Assembly (NCBI RefSeq): GCF_001039355.2 | Contig: NW_019773572.1 | Location: 53,162-82,453 of the forward strand | Origin: Lingula anatina | Lineage: Eukaryota > Brachiopoda > Lingulata > Lingulida > Lingulidae | Direction: 5' to 3' | Length of the DNA stretch: 29,292 bases | In this document: piece after piece, positions 1 to 8,618 of the stretch | How the letters are laid out: each line of letters starts with the position of its first letter | Position numbering within the stretch: position 1 is the first letter of the stretch | Notes under the pieces: generated by a model | Database searches by the model: none | The model's input: only the letters and a program-made list of their open reading frames with translations | Told to the model about the DNA's origin: nothing | Program-made: the position numbers and the translations under genes

Positions 1-556
1 TTCACAAAAAACTGTTTAACTGCCAGAAAAAATTACCAAACAGACTGCATTGCCTACTGAAGCTGTATTTTAGCCCTATGTTTCTTTCCTGTAAGTTTGA
101 AAGTAAGTGACTAGCAAAGGTCTGCAGGCTCATGGAACTTCAAAGTCACATCTTAAACATGCCAAAATGTAAACAAGACAGCACTGTTCTGAAATGGGTT
201 TATTTCCATTTTTAACATTTTTTAAACATAAAACAAAATAAACAGTTTGTTGCCATTTTTATATGACCAACTTGATATGAGTTTATTTCCATTTTTGACA
301 CTATATTACACAATACACGATAACAAGTTTACCATCATTTTTACATAATCAATTAACAATGTTGTAAAGATGCAGGAAATGTCAAACAAACACTTTTACG
401 TATCTTATTAGTTAAATAATGTTAACATGCCTAAGAATTGAATCTGACGAAATGTGAATGATGTTGTAAAGATGCAGGAAATGTCAAACAAACACTTTTA
501 CGTATCTTATTAATTAAAAATTGAAACTGTTAACATGCCTAAGAATTTAATCTGAG
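1..556. repeat. Dispersed repeat family A, left-most copy with internal 102-bp duplication
   Basis: AT-rich non-coding repeat. The stretch from about 1 to 340 reappears with substitutions and indels at about 2320-2990, including shared blocks such as 'cagactgcattgcctactga' and 'gaaatgggtttatttccatt'. Within it, 359-460 is directly duplicated at 461-562; both begin 'atgttgtaaagatgcaggaa', an offset of 102 bp. The copy leads without a break into the 161-bp tandem units at 562. That order (family A, then 161-bp units, then terminal palindrome) is repeated at 26.6-27.37 kb, so the three parts probably belong to one composite element whose left end lies outside the window. Confidence 0.75.
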
Positions 557-561
557 GAAAT

Positions 562-1190
562 GTGAAAAAACAGCATAACTTCTAAAATAAAGGCCCGATT
601 ATGCTGATTTTCGAACTCAACCTGCGTTTTAGTTAGTTTGACTACTCCTGTGAGTATAATGACAATTGGCCTATCTGTTTTTCTTATATTGTGTTATCAG
701 TGTTGCATATATGTTGAAAAAAGTGAAAAAACAGTATAACTTCCCTAAAAATGGCCCGATCATGCTGATTTTCGAACTTGACCTACGGATTATGAATATT
801 CATCAGTTTTGTAAGTCTCAAGCCAAAAAGTAAAATGGTTTTCCACTTATCATGTTATCAGTGCTGCATATATGCTGAAAAAAGGGAAAAAACAGCATAA
901 CTTCCATAAAATTGACCCGATAGCTCAGATTTTCGAACTTGACCTGCATATTATGAATATTCATCAGTTTTATAAGTTTCAAGCTAAAAAGTAAAAAGGT
1001 TTTTCACTTATCGTGTTATCGGTGTTATAATAATGCTAAAAAAAGTGAAAAAACAGCATAACTTCCCTAAAAATGGCCCGATCATGCTGATTTTCGAACT
1101 TGACCTGCGTATTATGAATATTCATCAGTTCTGTAAATTTGAATACAAAATGTAAAACGGTATTCCACTTATCGTGTTATCGCTGAGTGC
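562..1190. repeat. Four tandem units with a 161-bp period
   Basis: The unit start 'gtgaaaaaacagcataactt' (or a close variant) occurs at 562, 723, 884 and 1045, an exact 161-bp spacing three times. Each unit continues with 'cccgat..tgctgattttcgaac', a variable middle and 'cttatcgtgttatc'. Single units of the same family occur at 4308-4440 and about 27140-27290. No ORF runs through the array. From memory, bivalve pearl elements and the BIV160 satellite have core repeats near 160 bp; the match in length is suggestive, but I cannot confirm sequence identity. Confidence 0.85.
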
Positions 1191-1265
1191 ACGCGACGAC
1201 GGCGACGACGACAGACGCAGATGATGGCTATATGTACAGACACATCTGTGTCTGTACATAAAAAG
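1191..1265. repeat. GAC-rich stretch and 30-bp palindrome ending the repeat element (copy 1)
   Basis: A 'gcgacgacggcgacgacgac' tract is followed by 'gatggc' and a perfect inverted repeat at 1231-1260 with 14-bp arms (tatgtacagacaca / tgtgtctgtacata) and a 2-base loop. It ends in 'aaaaa'. The same order (GAC-rich or purine-rich tract, gatggc, palindrome, aaaaa) recurs at 4540-4620 and 27310-27370, after which the sequences diverge. The palindrome therefore marks the 3' terminus of the element. Confidence 0.8.
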
Positions 1266-1278
1266 GAAAACATAACAA

Positions 1279-1317
1279 AACTAGAAAAGCACTCCGAGAG
1301 CGCAGACCTCTGCCAAG
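1279..1317. repeat. Conserved short motif 'aactagaaaagca..cctctgccaag' (copy 1)
   Basis: A ~39-bp block begins aactagaaaagcac and ends cctctgccaag. Recognisable copies lie at 10109-10150 (inside a YIF1 intron) and 13407-13447. It sits just after the terminal palindrome of the repeat element here, but the other copies are not beside that palindrome. I do not recognise its parent element. Confidence 0.55.
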
Positions 1318-1412
1318 ACAGCAATTTCAGTTCACAAATATAATTCCCAGGCGTTTTAATTAATTTGATTAGAGTCGAATGCTTGTGCACTCGACTAGTT
1401 TATGACCTTATC

Positions 1413-1718
1413 TGTAATTATGTAACTTAAGTGGACGTGTGCAATTTGAATAATTAAAATTAGTATGTACTGCCAAATATTGCAGCACAGAATCCACCTT
1501 GCGATAAGAAATATTGTATAAAAGACGTGCAGAATTAATATAGGGAGTTCATACCGAAGAAGACTCGAAGGTGACCGCTCGACAGAGCCATGGGAGACGG
1601 CTTGGAAGTTGGGGGCTTCACGTAGAGAATGAAGTTAGAGAGCGTCAACCAATAAAACATTAAACTGGTCATTATGTGGACTTGGGTTTTCTTTGCGCGA
1701 CCTTACGTAAATCTGACA
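1413..1718 (+). mobile_element. Possible solo LTR (TATA box, poly-A signal, TGT...ACA ends)
   Basis: A 306-bp segment interrupts repeat family A and looks like a retrotransposon LTR. It begins tgtaattatg and ends atctgaca. It has a TATA box (tataaaag, 1517-1524), an initiator-like tcatacc about 34 bp downstream, and an aataaa signal at 1651-1656 followed by a GT-rich stretch with tgtggacttgggttttcttt. These give a plausible U3-R-U5 order. No matching 4-6 bp target duplication flanks it (ttatc on the left, cgaac on the right) and no internal retroelement coding sequence follows. It may be a degraded solo LTR or a misread promoter fragment. Confidence 0.35.
1517..1524 (+). promoter_or_regulatory. 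TATA box of the LTR-like segment
   Basis: tataaaag, with an initiator-like tcatacc at 1549-1555 and a polyadenylation signal 130 bp downstream. It supports a short transcription unit consistent with an LTR. Confidence 0.4.
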
Positions 1719-1749
1719 CGAACCGCGGAATCTTTGGATCGCGGTATGC

Positions 1750-2999
1750 ACTAAGTAAGTCTAAAACAGTTACACAGTTTTCTTTTCATAATGTTTGTAG
1801 TGCAAAAAGATTTTTGTCAATTTTGATGTAACATTACATAATAAATTATAGAATAATTATCACCAATTTTTGATTATTGACTATAAATAGCATGGACATG
1901 TAGAAAATTTGATTACCATTCCGCTTCATGTCCTTGGGAGCTCCGAGTCCCACATTGAATATGCCAACACAAAAAAATAAATATTTCACTAAAATGTATA
2001 ACTTCCAGAAAAAGAAGCCAATTTGACTGCTTTTCCAACTCAGGCTGCATTTTAGTCCTGTGTTTCCTTTTTTGAAAGTTTGACAGTCATAAGTAACACT
2101 GTTTTCCCATAATGGTCATCATGGCAGCAGCACCAAAAATTGTGTATTATTCTATTTTGATGCAACATTACATAATGCTAAACAGCATAATGACCATCAA
2201 TTTTTAATAATAAAATATACGTATCATGGATTTTCAGAAAACGTGACTAGCATGGGCCTTCAAGCCCGTGGAGGTTCTTAGTCACACCTTAAAAATGCCA
2301 ATAAGTGAGAAATTAAATTTTCACAAAAAAACCAATTGCCAGAAAAATTTACCAAACAGACTGCATTGCCTACTGAAGCTGTATTTCAGTCCCATGTTTC
2401 TTTCCTGTAAGTTTGAGAACAGTAAGTGACATGATTTTCCTTAATGTATCATGGGAGCAGTGACCAAAATAGGGGTTTCTTCAAATTTTGATGCAATATT
2501 ACATAATGTTTAACAGCATAATGACCATCAATTTTTAGTAATAAAATATTAGTATCATGGATATTCAGAAAATGTGACTAGCAAAGGTCTTCAGGCCCAT
2601 GGAACTTCAAAGTCACATCTTTAAAATGCCAAAATGTAAACAAGACAGCACTTTTCTGAAATGGGTTTATTTCCATTTTTAACACTTTTTTAACATAAAA
2701 CTAACAATTTACTGCCATTTTTATATGACCAACTAAGAAAATTGATGAGATGGGAAAAATATCAATAGAACAGTGTTAAATGTCCAATTTCTTCCATTCT
2801 GAGATTCTGAACATAGTGAATGATTGAATCTGACAAACTGCAATGATATGAGTTTATTTTCATTTTTGAAACTTTATTACACAATACACGATAAAAATTT
2901 TACCATCATTTTTACAAAATCAACTAACAATGTTGTAAAGATGCGGGAAATGTCAAACAAACACTTTTACATATCTTATTAAAGATGCAAACAAAGTCA
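1750..2999. repeat. Repeat family A in tandem, units of about 325-350 bp
   Basis: Degenerate tandem copies. The landmark 'ttttccnnaatg' recurs near 1778, 2101 and 2431. The block 'acagcataatgaccatcaat' occurs at 2173 and 2512, and 'gtgactagcaaaggtcttcaggcccatgg' (or a close variant) at about 2245 and 2575. The final part (2605-2990) matches 136-420 near the left edge. Reverse-orientation relatives lie at 5640-6850. No coding potential was seen. Confidence 0.75.
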
Positions 3000-3054
3000 A
3001 TTTTTTGTCACAAAAACCAACCAAATGCCAGCATATTGTTTCAAGTAGTATAAC

Positions 3055-3057
3055 TAA
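3055..3057. repeat. TAA target-site duplication, left
   Basis: taa directly before the left terminal inverted repeat. It is matched by taa at 3952-3954 directly after the right one. A 3-bp TWA duplication is the signature of PIF/Harbinger insertion. Confidence 0.6.
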
Positions 3058-3423
3058 AGCCTTGGTCACAACCGGCCATACGGGCTCTTACGGGCTGTTT
3101 GCGTCCAAATTTTGTGCAGAATATCACGTCCCAAGCAAGTCCTTCTTACGCAATTTCGAGTTCGCAGACAGCACGTACAGAGGATTTTGGACATGTCCAA
3201 AAGATTCTACAAATAGCCTGCAAACAGCGAGTCCGCAAGGGTAACTTGCTCCCCTCGCACGGAGTTAGCAAGAGAGACGCGCGTTGTGCAAGACGCACGT
3301 CGCAAGCAATGAAGGAGCAAGTGCCCTTTGCGTGTTGAGTAAGGTGTACGACCTCACAACTAACGAACAAAGTCGAGAGCACACTGCAAATGCATCGCAC
3401 GTGCGTCACCCCCACGCCTGGTG

Positions 3424-3432
3424 TATAAAAGG
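3424..3432 (+). promoter_or_regulatory. TATA box inside the Harbinger-type element
   Basis: tataaaagg, preceded at about 3397 by gcacgtgcgtcaccccc (an E-box and a GC-rich stretch). ATG codons follow at 3464 and 3533. It probably is a remnant of the promoter of the parental transposon gene. Confidence 0.4.
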
Positions 3433-3532
3433 CGTGCTCACGACGCACTCTCGTGTCTTTACAATGAACGTCGACTGTGTAACGTGTACAATTTTCAAAA
3501 TTTTCAAATTTTTGCTCAATTTAGTTTCTAAT

Positions 3533-3568
3533 ATGCCTCCAAAAGGCAAAAGAAAGAAGCTTACATAG
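3533..3568 (+). pseudogene. Remnant 5' end of a transposon ORF, stopped after 11 codons
   Basis: The frame reads MPPKGKRKKLT, then two consecutive stop codons, then a further Lys/Arg/Glu-rich stretch before another stop at about 3620. The basic start 109 bp after a TATA box looks like the beginning of a gene that has decayed. Which Harbinger protein it derives from cannot be told from this length. Confidence 0.25.
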
Positions 3569-3954
3569 TAGAAAAAAGGGAGGAAGAAGAAGAAAGAAAG
3601 GGAGAACAGGAAGCAAAACTGACGTACGCCGTCAGTACGTCACCATAAACGTGTGAGGCAAGTGTGAAGCAAAACTGACGCAAAAGGGCACTACTTTCGC
3701 CGTGCGTTGCATTCCCTTCGTAAGTGGTGAGTGTGTGCCACGTACACAGGAAGCAAGACAAACTCAAGAAATGAGTACAATTTCCACGGCCATCGCTCCT
3801 TGCAATTAGCGTCCCTGCTTGAAAGGACATCTCATGTGGCCCTTACGACTCGCAAGACAGACTTTCCTCTACCTCTACGACCTCCACAACACCCAAAAAT
3901 CGCAGGGGACATACGATCCTGAAATTCGTGCGTCCGGTTGTGACCGAGGCTTAA

Positions 3955-4259
3955 GAGAATTACCAAAAGGCATTGTTTAATTTTACCCGAAAATGATGTT
4001 TGAACGGATTTTTCTGCTAGCATTTTATGCTGTATGTCAATGGGGCAGTAAAGTAGGTCAAGAAAGTAGGTTAAATTTCTGACCAAAAATTAAAAGAAAG
4101 GAGCAGTTTAAAGCTCTTTTATTACTGATTGAGTGATCTATTCAGTTTATCCCTTGGCATGTCGAATTTATTTGAGTCGTATAAGAAAGTAGTAGAAGTG
4201 GTTAACATGTGTTACTGGGAATCCACGCTCCACCGATGATGGTTCGTATTTACCTTTAA
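3955..4259. other. No supported gene
   Basis: AT-rich sequence between the Harbinger-type element and the next hairpin-ended repeat copy. No splice-bounded open frame or repeat shared with the rest of the window was seen. Confidence 0.5.
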
Positions 4260-4620
4260 TTAAATAATGAAACTGTTAACATGCCTAAGAATTGAATCTG
4301 AGGAAATGTGAAAAAACAGCATAACTTGTAAAATAATGGCCCGTTTATGCTGATTTCTGAATTCAACCTGCGTTTTAGCAGGATTGACCACTCCTGTGAG
4401 TTTAATGACAATTGGCCTATCCAGGCCTACCCAACTACCAGACTCAGCACCGAATGATCCTGAATTCACCGGTAGATCCGACCACACAACCCGTTTTCAA
4501 GGTGTGAGTCAGTACGCATTACACAGTATCATACCCTGCATGGCGACGGCGACGACACCGGCGACGACAGACACAGGTGATGGCAATATGTACAGACAAA
4601 TATGTGTCTGTACATAAAAA
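4260..4620. repeat. Hairpin-ended repeat element, short copy (copy 2)
   Basis: It begins with 'gttaacatgcctaagaattg', also present at 421-440. It has one 161-bp-type unit (start gtgaaaaaacag at 4308), unique sequence, a gcgacgacaccggcgacgac tract and gatggc. It ends with the palindrome at 4587-4616 (tatgtacagacaaa / tgtgtctgtacata, one mismatch to perfect), followed by aaaaa. It has the same orientation as copy 1 but only one core unit. Confidence 0.75.
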
Positions 4621-4824
4621 TGTTTTCTTAATTGATTCAAAACTGTATGAAATGACAGAGCAAGATATTTTCAATAGACTGTTGTACACAATGATTTCAG
4701 TAATAAATACTATGAGTGGGTATTCTTGAAGGGGGTAGAGAGGAGAGAATTAAAGTCAATTAACATTCATAAGAGATATGAAAAGCAATCTCATAATTAA
4801 GCTGGCATTCCACTGACTACCTAC

Positions 4825-5121
4825 CTAAGTCATGAAGTATCACATATGGCTCACTTAAAAGGCTGCAGTATTCAAAATACGTCATCAAGGTATAGGCTTC
4901 TCCCTTAGTTAAATCCCCAAAGAGTATCTGTATTACGCCACGTTCTGACACCTTTGGTTGTCTTTGTAGTGCTATTTCACCTGTTGAATTTTCAGCACTT
5001 TGAATTTTTCCAACAAGGAACTCAAACAATATGGATCTGTGTTTATTTCCAAAAAATATAACTGCAATTGAATCCTCTGTAAACTGCACTTCAGTTGTTT
5101 TATTCGTTGGTGCCATTTGTC
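4825..5121 (-). CDS. Candidate 99-codon internal exon of an unrecognised gene
   Basis: On the minus strand a continuous frame is bounded by an acceptor (tttaaag, exon starts 5121) and a donor (cttag/gtaggt, exon ends 4825). Both boundaries are phase 1, so the 297-bp exon is symmetric and could be skipped or shuffled without frameshift. The peptide runs QMAPTNKTTEVQFTEDS ... GVIQILFGDLTKGEAYTLMT ... SEPYVILHDL, with no low-complexity bias and alternating hydrophobic strands. A phase 1-1 exon of about 100 codons with a 'GEAYTLMTYF' segment near its end is reminiscent of an immunoglobulin-like module, but canonical cysteines are not evident. No partner exons were found, so an exon fossil is equally possible. 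Confidence 0.3.
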
Positions 5122-5639
5122 CTTTAAAAAAAAACATGCACTTCAACAAAATGCTTCTTCCTGTATAAGTTACAGGCAAGATTGTCATCCAGGCAGTTTT
5201 TAAATTGGCCTAGGAGAGAATGAAATTGTAGGCCAGCTTAAAAACCCAATTCACACACATTCTGAGGTTATACAAAAAAATTCATCACATTCCGAATAAA
5301 GCCATATTACAACCTATAGAACATTTTATTAATCATTAATAAAAACTTTTAAAATTTGATCTTGTGATCTTGGGAATTACAGAATATTATAGTTATTTTT
5401 GGTTGCATATCAGTCCCTCATGTACTATGACATTTTAGTTTGTATTCACTTTAACTTTCAAAAACACAGTCATAAGTTGACCCAGTTATAAGAAACTTTG
5501 CACCTCATTTGGAAAGGGGGGGATTCAAATTTCAAATTTATAAAATGAGCTTTTAATTTGTGTAATTGGATAAAGATATCATGAGTTAGGCATGTTTACT
5601 GAAGAATATGCTCCCTTCAGGCCTTTCCGATGATCTGAC
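5122..5639. other. No supported gene
   Basis: AT-rich, with short A and T runs and a g-run at 5515-5521. No splice-bounded frame or tandem structure was seen. Confidence 0.5.
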
Positions 5640-6850
5640 GAGAAAAGGATAATGTATTATTGCATCAGTATTGACAGTCTTCTATTTTGTGCATTATTAT
5701 TTTTTGCTTTTTTTAAAGTATGACTTAGAAATTTCATGGGCTTGAAGACCTTTGCTAGTCACATTTGTAATTTTTCCTTGGGTGATCAGAGCTATTAAGT
5801 CACTTGCCTAATTAAGTTTCATGTGGCCATTAAATGAGATTTCATAAAACACACATGTTGAAATGTTCCTGTAAACTCCCATAGGTTAAGCTCTCTGCCA
5901 GATAACAGTGTCCATAATAAGGAAGCAGTGATAATTATGCAGGTAAATGTTGCTTAATATTGCAAATAAGTTTTCAAAAAAAAAAAAAATTGTGTAATGA
6001 CAACATTAATGCTATAAATGAATAACAGTGCCTTATTGACCTCAAACTTAATGGGTAGCAGTTTGAATAGCAGCTGTTTGTTGTTTTCTTTTTAATTTTT
6101 TTTTCAAACCCTTTCATTTTCAAGATGTGAGTTTTAACTCCCATCCACCTAAAGCTCTGTGCATTTTCTGTATTGGTTATTGCAGTTGTATTGGTGTTTA
6201 TGTCTTTAAACATTATGTAATATTATTTTATGCACTGTCATAATTTTTCAAATATTGGGATTTTTATTATGTGACTTTGAACTCTCATGGTCCTGTAATC
6301 TTATTACAGGGGTATATTGAGACTATCTTCTGGATCTTCTGAAAGACGGTCAGATTTTAAAGTTTACATGGTGGGTATCTATATTTTTCTGTTGGAAGAC
6401 CATCAAAAATTGAGGATGGATCAACAAAGATAATTTGGACTAATGTCAGAAAAATATCTCTGGATCCGCTCCTGTTATTGACCATGTTACCTGTTGTGCA
6501 TGATTAAAATTCAGTGTACATTGACTGTGCTAATACAAGCATTATTTATTATTACATCAAAATGGACAAAATTGCCTTGTTGAATTTTTGCAATTTTTTG
6601 CGACATTCTCATTTTCGGATTTTGGTATTTTCAAAGTGTGATCATGAACTCTCATGAGCCTGAAGCCTTATACTTGTTACACATTTTATTTATATTGGTA
6701 TTACCTGCTGTGTATAATTACAATTTGGTGTTGACTTTGCAGTTAAGCATAATGTATTATTGCATCAGAATTACCAGTAGCTTATTTTGTGCATTATTGT
6801 TTTCTACTTTTTGTCCGTACATTTGATAGCTTTGCTGCCTAGTTCATACT
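5640..6850 (-). repeat. Repeat family A relatives in reverse orientation
   Basis: 'aatgtattattgcatcag' followed by 'ttgtgcattatt' occurs at about 5652 and again at 6750. 'catgggcttgaagacctttg' at about 5736 is the reverse complement of the 'caaaggtcttcaggcccatg' block of family A. The part 6608-6850 matches the reverse complement of 26520-26760 along about 240 bp, with shared 'actctcatg.gcctgaagcc', 'cttgttacacatttta' and 'gttgactttgcagtt'. The copies are diverged and carry no coding sequence. Confidence 0.65.
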
Positions 6851-7175
6851 TCAGATCACATTTTTTCATACCGCAAGTACCAGAGTTTTCCACACCTAAC
6901 TGATCTGTATTATTTATACCTAGGATCACAACTTTTCTTTAAACTTTTTCACTCAAATGATCATGTAAGAAGCATAGAATCCTCAAACTGTTTGGCAAAG
7001 TACACTAAGGACTGACATACAGCCAAAAAACTCCTTAAGTGAGGCACAAAATTATTTTTCAAAAACCCCACATGCGATATATTTATAAAAGATTTTTCTT
7101 TTAAAAGCATAGATTGTATAACTAAAATGGTTTTATAAGTGATGCTGTTAATATATTTAATCATGTCTGTAACTT
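6851..7175. other. No supported gene
   Basis: AT-rich non-coding sequence. No repeat shared within the window was recognised. Confidence 0.45.
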
Positions 7176-7176
7176 G

Positions 7177-7293
7177 AGATTGCAATCAAATCAAGGCAGA
7201 ATTTAAATTGAATTTAAATCTCCCCTAGATAAGATTGCCATTTCACCTTCACCTAGGTGGATTTAAAATTTGCCTGGATTTCAATCTGGTCTG
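7177..7293. repeat. Imperfect long inverted repeat (small palindromic element)
   Basis: The left arm (agattgcaatcaaatcaagg, running on into cagaatttaaat) pairs with the right arm (atttaaaatttgcctggattt, then caatct). There is a small indel; the arms together span roughly 30 bp. The centre contains the perfect palindrome cacctaggtg (7250-7259). It could be a degenerate foldback element or MITE. No target duplication was identified. Confidence 0.4.
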
Positions 7294-7450
7294 TGACACT
7301 TGTTTACATGCACATGAGCATAATTACAAGTCAAAATAATTTAGCTTCAAAATAAAAATGATGCAGAGACAGGAAATGAATTTATTGTCATTTAACGAGT
7401 CAACGCAAAATGTGTTAGAGAAGCAATTCAGGTGAGGAAATGAGTTCATA

Positions 7451-7456
7451 GGGCGG
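7451..7456 (+). promoter_or_regulatory. GC box upstream of the gag-like ORF
   Basis: gggcgg in the setting gggcggggag, 43 bp before the TATA box, in otherwise AT-rich DNA. Confidence 0.4.
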
Positions 7457-7493
7457 GGAGTTTGACATGCGCAGATTGTGCATTGCACAATAG

Positions 7494-7528
7494 TATAAAA
7501 GGAAATGTGAGATGAGCAGATTTCATTC
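7494..7528 (+). promoter_or_regulatory. Core promoter: TATA box plus initiator
   Basis: tataaaag at 7494-7501 and an initiator-like tcattc with its A at 7525. This is 31 bp from the first T of the TATA box, the normal TATA-to-start distance. It would give a ~50-nt leader before the ATG at 7575, a complete short promoter directly serving the gag-like ORF. Confidence 0.5.
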
Positions 7529-7574
7529 GAGGCTGTTTTCAGCTTGCTGCATCAGGTCCAAGTAAATCGCTGGT

Positions 7575-8309
7575 ATGTCGAAGAGAAGAAGAGAGTCAAC
7601 CTCGGAGAGTGAAGATACCGAGAGTGAGAGCAGAGAATTTTTAAATTTGGCAGTAGAAGATAAAGAAGAGGGCAATGAAGGAACTTTCAATGAGAAAGGT
7701 GATGTAAATGATAACAGCTCAGCTGAACAAATGACGGACACATTTTCTGTGTTCAAGTCTTATATGGACAAACAGTTTAAATCACTGAAAAGGGAGCTAG
7801 TCGAAGAAAGTCAAAGTCAGAACAAAAAAGCCAAGACAGTACAGAAAAAATTAAAATTTGCGGGAAATCAAAAGCAGTTCGAAATAAATACTGAAGTAAT
7901 CGAAAATATGCAGAAAGCTGATAGGTTGATTAAGGACGGACATGTAAAAGAGGCTCGTAAGGCACTAAAGGAAGGCATTGACATTTTACAAAAGAGAAAT
8001 AAACTTATAAGAATAGCAGACAAGTCAGAAGCAGGTTGGGAAGCAGTAAAAGAATACGAATCAGATGACATAGCAGAAGATAGTGATGATAAAAAGAAAA
8101 TACGGTCTGCACAAATGAGAGCCAGTAGAAAAATGCAAATACGAAATCAAAACAGGCGTAACAAAAACGAGTTTAATTACAATAAAAAGAATTATACTGC
8201 ATCAGTCAATTTTGCAGGTACATCTGATCGAGGAAGCTTTCTTTTTCGAAGAAAAAGATTCCCAAACCCAAACGACCAGTGCTTCGTTAAATTTAAAATG
8301 TTTTACTAA
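7575..8309 (+). CDS. Retroelement gag-like protein, 244 codons, ending at the expected zinc knuckle
   Basis: An intronless ORF of 244 codons from ATG to stop. Residues 2-8 are basic (SKRRRES). Residues 8-60 are acidic and Ser-rich. Residues 57-95 are Lys-rich with heptad character (FKSYMDKQFKSLKREL). Residues 148-165 read ADKSEAGWEAVKEYESDD, followed by a charged Arg/Lys/Asn-rich tail. This arrangement, especially the ADKSEAGW..EYESDD block and a late NPNDQCF, resembles gag-like proteins that I associate from memory with DIRS-like retrotransposons of corals and molluscs. Those usually continue into a Cys/His zinc knuckle; here the frame has one Cys (236) and stops eight codons later. No reverse transcriptase or tyrosine recombinase follows. 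It has its own TATA/initiator promoter and no internal stops. It is either a recent truncated insertion or an exapted gag. It lies upstream of YIF1 exons, probably within or before that gene's 5' intron. Confidence 0.72.
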   Translation: MSKRRRESTSESEDTESESREFLNLAVEDKEEGNEGTFNEKGDVNDNSSAEQMTDTFSVFKSYMDKQFKSLKRELVEESQSQNKKAKTVQKKLKFAGNQKQFEINTEVIENMQKADRLIKDGHVKEARKALKEGIDILQKRNKLIRIADKSEAGWEAVKEYESDDIAEDSDDKKKIRSAQMRASRKMQIRNQNRRNKNEFNYNKKNYTASVNFAGTSDRGSFLFRRKRFPNPNDQCFVKFKMFY

Positions 8310-8618
8310 AATTCAATGGCATTCATTGATTTTAATTTGGTGTGTATCAAATTGTTTTAAGAAAGTATTATACAGTATAACAAACTGATGTTAAAACTAC
8401 AAAAGCAGTGTTCATTTTCTTTTTTCATCAGATACTTTATTTACGAAATAATGTAAAATATTCAAAAACAGGCACTAGTATATATGATTGATTAGAACTA
8501 TGTACTTCTTCATTTTTTTAAAAAATATGTTTTAAAATGAAAATTGCCATAGTAGTTGGTCCTATGTAGAATAATATAGAAGTACAAGGAAATGATCTTG
8601 TGAATTTTCATATTCTAG
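8310..8618. other. AT-rich spacer or intron 5' to the first visible YIF1 exon
   Basis: No retroelement RT or recombinase sequence follows the gag-like stop codon. The end of the stretch (tttcatattctag) is a plausible splice acceptor for the YIF1 exon at 8619. Confidence 0.5.

Larger units (their letters stand above)
3058..3951. mobile_element. Non-autonomous PIF/Harbinger-type DNA transposon, 894 bp
   Basis: The ends are 18-bp terminal inverted repeats with one mismatch: agccttggtcacaaccgg at 3058-3075 and the complement of agcctcggtcacaaccgg at 3934-3951. They are flanked by TAA direct duplications (3055-3057, 3952-3954). TIR plus a 3-bp TWA duplication fits the PIF/Harbinger superfamily. 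The interior is distinctly less AT-rich than the flanks. It has a TATA box at 3424-3432 and a short lysine-rich reading frame (MPPKGKRKKLT, stop at 3566-3568). No transposase DDE or Myb-like protein is encoded, so it would depend on an autonomous relative. It is inserted in repeat-derived DNA. Confidence 0.72.

Noticed and set aside
7381-7437. ATG frame MNLLSFNESTQNVLEKQF ending at cag/gtgagg, considered as the missing first YIF1 exon
   Set aside because: The phase at the donor (2) does not match the phase-1 acceptor of the YIF1 exon at 8619.
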